A DNA stretch of 64,000 nt from Streptomyces sp. NBC_01306 (GTDB lineage Bacteria; Actinomycetota; Actinomycetes; Streptomycetales; Streptomycetaceae). The number at the start of each line of letters is the position of its first letter. Positions within the stretch are counted from its first letter, which is position 1. Shown here one piece after another: positions 59,461 to 64,000 of the stretch. The notes under the pieces are model-generated. The model ran no database searches, was not told where the DNA came from, and was given only the letters and a program-made list of their open reading frames with translations. Where the stretch lies: contig NZ_JAPEPC010000001.1 of assembly GCF_026340465.1 (NCBI RefSeq), positions 4,574,001 through 4,638,000 on the forward strand, written 5' to 3'. The translations under genes were made by a program, and so were the position numbers.

Positions 59461-60012
59461 TACGGCGTCCTGCGCGGCCGGGACCGCGCACTGCGGGCTG
59501 TGCATCGGCATCTCGGTCAGGCCCGGGTAGTAGATGTGCAGGCTGACGGCCGGTTCCAGCGAGTCGTTGACGACCTCGTGGGCGTACCCCGGCGCGAAGA
59601 CGCGCTGAGCGCCCGCGGCCAGGGACCGTACGCCACCTTCGGTCCGCTCGGTCAGCGTGCCGTCCAGGACGGTCAGCACACCGGACGAACGCCCGTGGCC
59701 GTGCGGCCCGCTGCCCTGCCCCGGGACCCAGCTGAGCAGCCAGACCTCGTAGCCGAGTGACCCGAGTGACGCGGGCGGGGCCTCCCCTGCCCGGTCGGAG
59801 CCGGGAACCTGGGGAACGGTGTGCAGCCGGTGGTACCAGCGGGAGACCGCGTCGTACTCGACGAGATGGGCCCACTGGCCGCGGTCCGCGGCGATGGACC
59901 GTGCGAGCCCGGCGAACTCGGCCACCGTGGCCGGGTGCTCGCGGGCGGGCTGGAGCAGGTGCTGGACGGCGAGGATGTCGCCGGCGATCTGGAGGTCGCT
60001 GTCGCTGTTCAT
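59452..60012 (-). CDS. Cysteine dioxygenase-family protein
   Basis: This 186-aa cupin resembles bacterial cysteine dioxygenase: SLGYEVWLLSWVPGQGSGPH, then HGHGRSSGVLTVLDG (HxH) and VFAPGYAHEVVNDS (third His). It is expected to oxidise a thiol such as cysteine to a sulfinate. ATG 60012 is chosen; GAGGA lies 12 bp upstream. It is the second cupin of this type, after 5626-6129, but the two are distant in sequence. It lies between fbiA and whiB. Confidence 0.82.
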   Translation of the reverse strand: MNSDSDLQIAGDILAVQHLLQPAREHPATVAEFAGLARSIAADRGQWAHLVEYDAVSRWYHRLHTVPQVPGSDRAGEAPPASLGSLGYEVWLLSWVPGQGSGPHGHGRSSGVLTVLDGTLTERTEGGVRSLAAGAQRVFAPGYAHEVVNDSLEPAVSLHIYYPGLTEMPMHSPQCAVPAAQDAVPA

Positions 60013-60668
60013 GGTGCGGGGGTTCCTCGGCAGTGAAAGTGCTGGGGTGTCGCAGAGAGGTGCAGTCAGGGCTGCGGAAAGACGCTGGAGCTCGGTGGCA
60101 TCAACAGCTGGAACAGCAACAGCACGCCTGGACAGCGCTGCGGAACCCACGGGCGTGGGTCACGGAGAACGCTGCGGTCGCTGGCATGGGACCAGGAGAG
60201 CGGCTCTCGCCCTCGCTGTCAACCCACTGCCCGATTTGGGCGTAATGTTTCACCTCATCCGGTTACTCCGTACGGAGAGAGGTTTGTTCGTCCGCCGCCG
60301 CGGAGATGTGGCGCAACAAGCCCCACCGCAAACATCAAACATCGCAGGGATCTCGTGACCTGACTGTGATCTTGATCGCTTCGGCGGGCGGAGTGAGAAC
60401 GGGACCGGCCTCGGCGGAGTCTCAGTCTGAGAGGGCATCGGTCCTCACGGGCCGGGAAGGTGCAGGTATGGGCCAGTGGCATGTGTCAGGTTTTTAGTGA
60501 TTTGAACACTTTCCGCATAGCCTTGGTTCCGCAGAGTGAATAAGGGACCCAATAGCAGATCTCGGCTTGACTGGCCCGGATCCACACACTTGTAATTTCA
60601 CTCGTGTCGTTCGGCCGAAATCGGTAGCGACAGCAACACGGGGACGCAAAGACGGACAAGGGGCGCAC
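60013..60668. other. Long intergenic region upstream of whiB
   Basis: This is the longest gene-free interval (656 bp). The last 190 bp are markedly AT-richer than the surroundings and contain an AGTG-N7-CACT inverted repeat at 60496-60510, a good -35/-10 pair at 60567-60596, and TTCGGCCGAA at 60610. No RNA gene or ORF of family-like sequence was seen. Confidence 0.55.
60567..60596 (+). promoter_or_regulatory. whiB promoter
   Basis: TTGACT (60567-60572), 18-bp spacer, TGTAAT (60591-60596). It lies in an AT-rich stretch about 73 bp upstream of the start, with an upstream AGTG/CACT repeat. Confidence 0.5.
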
Positions 60669-60932
60669 ATGACCGAGCTGTTCCAGCAACTGCTGGTCGA
60701 GGACGCGGACGAGGAATTCGGCTGGCAGGAGCGCGCGCTGTGCGCCCAGACCGACCCCGAGTCCTTCTTCCCCGAGAAGGGCGGTTCCACCCGCGAGGCC
60801 AAGAAGGTCTGCCTCGCCTGCGAAGTCCGCTCGGAGTGTCTTGAATACGCCCTCGCCAACGACGAGCGGTTCGGCATCTGGGGCGGTCTGTCCGAGCGGG
60901 AGCGGCGACGGCTGAAAAAGGCCGCTGTCTAG
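60669..60932 (+). CDS. whiB: WhiB transcriptional regulator
   Basis: This 87-aa iron-sulfur regulator controls sporulation septation with WhiA. It has the four Cys that bind the cluster (RALCAQTDPE, KKVCLACEVRSECLEYAL), the GIWGGLSE turn and a C-terminal basic tail (RERRRLKKAAV). The sequence is near the canonical Streptomyces WhiB. ATG 60669 follows AAGGGG. Short repeats (13 and 15 bp) begin directly after the TAG stop. Confidence 0.96.
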   Translation: MTELFQQLLVEDADEEFGWQERALCAQTDPESFFPEKGGSTREAKKVCLACEVRSECLEYALANDERFGIWGGLSERERRRLKKAAV

Positions 60933-61028
60933 CCACCGCTGACCACGAGCGCCGACCACGAGCGTCGGCCGCGCTCTCCGGCCGCGCTGTCCGGCCGCCC
61001 GGCCGGCGCCGGCCCAGGCGCCACATCC

Positions 61029-61065
61029 GGTCCGCCGTCCGTCCCCCTGGGGCGGGCGGCGGACC
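61029..61065. terminator. Hairpin after whiB
   Basis: GGTCCGCCGTCCGTCCCC and GGGGCGGGCGGCGGACC pair over a short loop (17 bp, two G-U wobbles). It is about 100 bp past the whiB stop. Confidence 0.65.
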
Positions 61066-61207
61066 GCTGTCCGAGTCAGCCGTTAGTGTGGGGCCCCGTC
61101 CGCGATGCACCAACGCCCCCACGGGGCGCGTGCGTCCACCGCATCCGCACACCAGCCTTCCGGGGGGCAACGCCACCCGGACTCCGGCCGGAGGGGCCCG
61201 TACCTCG

Positions 61208-64000
61208 ATGTCCGTGCACAGCCAATCGACGGCCCCTTACGAGGCCGCAACGCCTGCGTTCGCTCCCGCACACCCGCCCGAATTCCCGCAGCATGTCGTC
61301 ACCGCCGTACTCGTCACCCACGATGGCGCCCGCTGGCTGCCCGACGCGCTCGCCGGGCTGCTCGGCCAGGAGCGCCCCGTACAGAACGTCGTCGCGGCCG
61401 ACACCGGCAGCGCCGACGCGTCCGCGAGCCTGGTCACCGAAGCGCTCGGCGCCGACCGGGTGTTGCACCTCGCGCGCCGCACCGGCTTCGGTGCCGCCGT
61501 CGACGAGGCGGCCCGCACCGCGGGAGTCCTCACCCCCGAGGAACTGCCGTATCTGAAGCGGCCCAGCGGCTGGGACCCCGTGAGCCGCAGCTGGCGCGAC
61601 GAGACCTATGACATGCCCGAACTGCCGCACGGCGAACCGGTGCAGTGGCTCTGGCTGCTCCACGACGACTGCGCGCCCGACCCCGACGCGCTCACCGAGC
61701 TGCTGCGCGTGGTCGACAACGACCCGCACGCCGTCATCGTCGGACCCAAACTGCGCGGCTGGTACGACCGTAAGCAACTGCTCGAAGTCGGCGTCTCGAT
61801 CGCCAACAGCGGTCGCCGCTGGACCGGTCTCGACCGCCGCGAACAGGACCAGGGCCAGCACGACCAGGTCCGCTCGGTGCTGTCCGTCTCGACCGCCGGA
61901 ATGCTCATCAGGCGGGACATCTGGGAGGAACTGGGCGGCTTCGACCGCAGACTTCCGCTGATGCGTGACGACGTCGACCTGTGCTGGCGCGCACACGCCG
62001 CGGGCCACAGCGTCGTCGTGGCACCCGACGCCGTACTGCGGCACGCGGAGGCATCGGCCCGCGAGCGCAGGCCCATCGACTGCGTGGGCCGCTCCGTCGC
62101 CAGCCCGCACCGCGTCGACAAGGCGGGCGCCGTCTACACCCTGCTCGTCAACACCCGCGGCCGCGGGCTGCCGTACGTCCTGCTGCGGCTGGTCATCGGC
62201 ACCCTGCTGAGAGTGGTCGCGTATCTGGTCGGCAAGGCGCCGGGACAGGCGCTCGACGAAGTCGCCGGGCTCGTCGGCACCCTGCTGCGCCCCGAGCGGA
62301 TCCTCGCCGCACGGCGCAAACGCGGAGAAGGCGCGGTCGAGGCGAGCGAGCTGCGGCCGCTTTTCCCGCCGCCCGGAGCCACCGTCAAGGCCACCGCCGA
62401 GCAGGTGGCCGGCCATTTCGGCGGTAGCTCCGACGTAGAGGCCGGTTCGCGGCACGGCGCCGTCGAATCCGGTCCGGGCGGTGACGACGCCGACTTCCTG
62501 GAGATCGAGCAGTTCGCCCGGCTGAAGCGGATAGCCCGCAAGCCGGCCCCGGTGCTGTTCGCCGTGCTCCTGCTGGTGTCGGTCATCGCCTGCCGGGCGC
62601 TGCTGGGCGGAGGCGCCCTCGCGGGCGGCGCCCTGCTCCCCGCGCCCGATCACGTATCGGAGCTGTGGAACCGCTACGCCGACGTATGGCACCCCCTCGG
62701 CACCGGCGGCACGCAGTCCGCCCCGCCGTATCTCGGCATCCTCGCCGTGTTCTCCACCGTCCTGCTCGGCCACACCGGACTCGCGCTCACCCTGCTGCTG
62801 GTCTGCTCGGTCCCGCTGGCCGGTCTCACCGCGTACTTCGCCTCCCGCCCGCTCACCGAGTCGCGGCTGCTGCGGGCCTGGGGAAGCATCGCGTACGCCT
62901 TCCTGCCCGCCGCCACCGGCGCCCTGGCCTCCGGGCGGCTCGGCACGGCGGTACTCGCCGTCCTGCTGCCGCTGATCGCCCGCTGCGCCGTCTCCGCCGC
63001 CGGAGTGCGCGGGGAGCGCGGAAGCTGGCGGGCCGTCTGGGCCTACGCGTTCCTGCTCACCCTCACCATGGCCTTCACGCCCGTCGTGTGGCCGCTCGCC
63101 GTCGTCCTCGGGATCGCCGTCCTGGCGCTGCACCGCGACGAGATCACCGCGTACGGGCTGCGCCTCCTCGCGATCGCCGGCACGCCCCTCGTACTGCTGG
63201 CACCCTGGTCGCTCTCGCTGCTCGCCTCCCCCTCCGGCTTCTTCCGCGAGGCGGGCATGGAGTTCGGCAAAGGCTCGGCATCCGCGCTCGACCTGCTGGG
63301 CATGAGCCCCGGCGGTCCGAAGACCGCGGGCGGGGTGCTGCTCATCGGAGTGGTGCTCGCCGCGCTGGCCGCCCTGCTGCGCGGGGAGCGGCAGTTCGCC
63401 GTCCGCGGCGCCTGGGCGGTGGCCCTGCTGGGTCTCGTCTTCTCGGTGCTGGCCAACAGGTCGGGCTGGGCCGGTCCCACCACGCTCGTCTACGGGCTCG
63501 CGCTGCTCGCGGCCGCCGTGCTCGGCGCGGAGGGCGCACGCGAGCGCGTGGCCACCCAGAGCTTCGGCTGGCGGCAGCCGGTCGCCGGGCTGATCGCCGT
63601 CGCCGCGCTGCTCGCCCCGGTGATCGCCGCCTTCAGCTGGATGGTCAGCGGTGCGGACGGGCCGCTGGAGCGGCGCGACCCGGTGCAGGTCCCCGCGTTC
63701 GTCGCCGAGGAGAGCGGCACCCGCGACCAGGCCCGCACCCTGATCCTCGGCGGGACGTCGCCGTCGGAGGTCTCGTACACACTGGTGCGCGGCTCGGGCG
63801 GCAGGCTCGGCGACGCCGAGCTGGCCCGCGCGGGCGGCAGCAGCCCCCGCCTCGACAAGATCGTCTCCAACCTGGTCGCGGGCTCCGGCGCCGACCAGTC
63901 CAGCCAGCTCAGCGGGTACGCCATCCGCTATCTGCTGGTCAGGGACGGAGCGCCGCGCGAGATGAGCCGGGTGCTCGACGCGACCCCGGGGCTGAGCCGG
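61208..64000 (+). CDS. Large membrane-bound family 2 glycosyltransferase (3' end beyond the window)
   Basis: The ORF is open from ATG 61208 to the end (931 codons, no stop). The N-terminal 30-330 is a GT-A domain: VTAVLVTHDGARWLPDALAG, VVAADTGSADASASLV, WLWLLHDDCAPDPDALTELL (DXD), MRDDVDLCWRAHAAG. It is followed by at least ten hydrophobic helices from about residue 455. This resembles actinobacterial polymer glycosyltransferases next to whiB that probably act on wall polysaccharide. Truncated by the window edge. Confidence 0.88.
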   Translation, partial: MSVHSQSTAPYEAATPAFAPAHPPEFPQHVVTAVLVTHDGARWLPDALAGLLGQERPVQNVVAADTGSADASASLVTEALGADRVLHLARRTGFGAAVDEAARTAGVLTPEELPYLKRPSGWDPVSRSWRDETYDMPELPHGEPVQWLWLLHDDCAPDPDALTELLRVVDNDPHAVIVGPKLRGWYDRKQLLEVGVSIANSGRRWTGLDRREQDQGQHDQVRSVLSVSTAGMLIRRDIWEELGGFDRRLPLMRDDVDLCWRAHAAGHSVVVAPDAVLRHAEASARERRPIDCVGRSVASPHRVDKAGAVYTLLVNTRGRGLPYVLLRLVIGTLLRVVAYLVGKAPGQALDEVAGLVGTLLRPERILAARRKRGEGAVEASELRPLFPPPGATVKATAEQVAGHFGGSSDVEAGSRHGAVESGPGGDDADFLEIEQFARLKRIARKPAPVLFAVLLLVSVIACRALLGGGALAGGALLPAPDHVSELWNRYADVWHPLGTGGTQSAPPYLGILAVFSTVLLGHTGLALTLLLVCSVPLAGLTAYFASRPLTESRLLRAWGSIAYAFLPAATGALASGRLGTAVLAVLLPLIARCAVSAAGVRGERGSWRAVWAYAFLLTLTMAFTPVVWPLAVVLGIAVLALHRDEITAYGLRLLAIAGTPLVLLAPWSLSLLASPSGFFREAGMEFGKGSASALDLLGMSPGGPKTAGGVLLIGVVLAALAALLRGERQFAVRGAWAVALLGLVFSVLANRSGWAGPTTLVYGLALLAAAVLGAEGARERVATQSFGWRQPVAGLIAVAALLAPVIAAFSWMVSGADGPLERRDPVQVPAFVAEESGTRDQARTLILGGTSPSEVSYTLVRGSGGRLGDAELARAGGSSPRLDKIVSNLVAGSGADQSSQLSGYAIRYLLVRDGAPREMSRVLDATPGLSR

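Noticed and set aside
61076..63133. 685-codon minus-strand open frame across the large glycosyltransferase
   Set aside because: The opposite strand encodes a clear GT2 with transmembrane helices. The long frame results from GC bias.

Overview
This is a 64 kb stretch of a high-GC actinobacterial chromosome, almost certainly a Streptomyces. The evidence is very high G+C with strong GC3 codon bias (long antisense shadow ORFs over nearly every gene), an 87-residue WhiB, coenzyme F420 genes (fbiA/fbiB), five LytR-CpsA-Psr (LCP) wall-polymer ligases, a SigB-type partner-switching module and a hut operon in a typical Streptomyces neighbourhood. No rRNA, tRNA, CRISPR array, transposase or prophage gene was seen. 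The window is core chromosome, decorated with many short tandem and palindromic repeats.

Layout. 1-8 kb: the N-terminus of a thiolase, an SGNH hydrolase divergent from cystathionine beta-synthase, a small membrane protein, an NCS1 nucleobase permease, and a cupin (cysteine dioxygenase-like)/amidohydrolase pair divergent from a LacI regulator over an array of GCGGTTAA repeats. 8-12 kb: a four-gene osmoprotectant (glycine betaine/choline) ABC transporter operon. 12-15 kb: a divergent aromatic amino acid lyase homologue with an altered MIO motif, then an RpiR regulator and a membrane protein. 15-19 kb: three roadblock proteins with a DUF4388-like protein, and a PLP decarboxylase-like protein. 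19-25 kb: the histidine utilisation operon hutU - M20 amidohydrolase - hutF - hutI, divergent from the PLP gene over an inverted-repeat operator. 25-27 kb: sigma factor, anti-anti-sigma and anti-sigma genes. 27-31.6 kb: four translationally coupled surface-protein genes (two sortase-type substrates, a DUF916-like protein and a second membrane-anchored protein) that resemble a WxL-type cell-surface locus. 31.7-39.8 kb: POT peptide transporter, two-component system, GtrA protein, purK-purE, membrane dipeptidase and a VOC protein. 39.9-55 kb: a wall-glycopolymer region with UDP-sugar dehydrogenase, acyl-CoA dehydrogenase, thioesterase, GT2, five LCP proteins, a TIGR03089 protein and a PGRP-type amidase. 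55-64 kb: a sugar nucleotidyltransferase, an AlkA-like glycosylase, fbiB-fbiA, a cysteine dioxygenase-family gene, whiB, and a large membrane glycosyltransferase that runs off the end.

How the parts relate. UDP-uronate and NDP-sugar synthesis, GT2 enzymes, GtrA, LCP ligases and the amidase together describe assembly and remodelling of the envelope. The hut genes take urocanate to glutamate by the formimino/N-formylglutamate route. Beyond the genes, the clearest unexplained signal is structural. At least seven genes end in short tandem repeats that contain the gene's own stop codon, so successive in-frame stops, or stops mutated to sense codons, follow the 3' end. Several other proteins carry C-terminal tails built from the same kind of 5- to 8-codon units. 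A Streptomyces palindromic repeat is also inserted in frame inside the UDP-sugar dehydrogenase gene.
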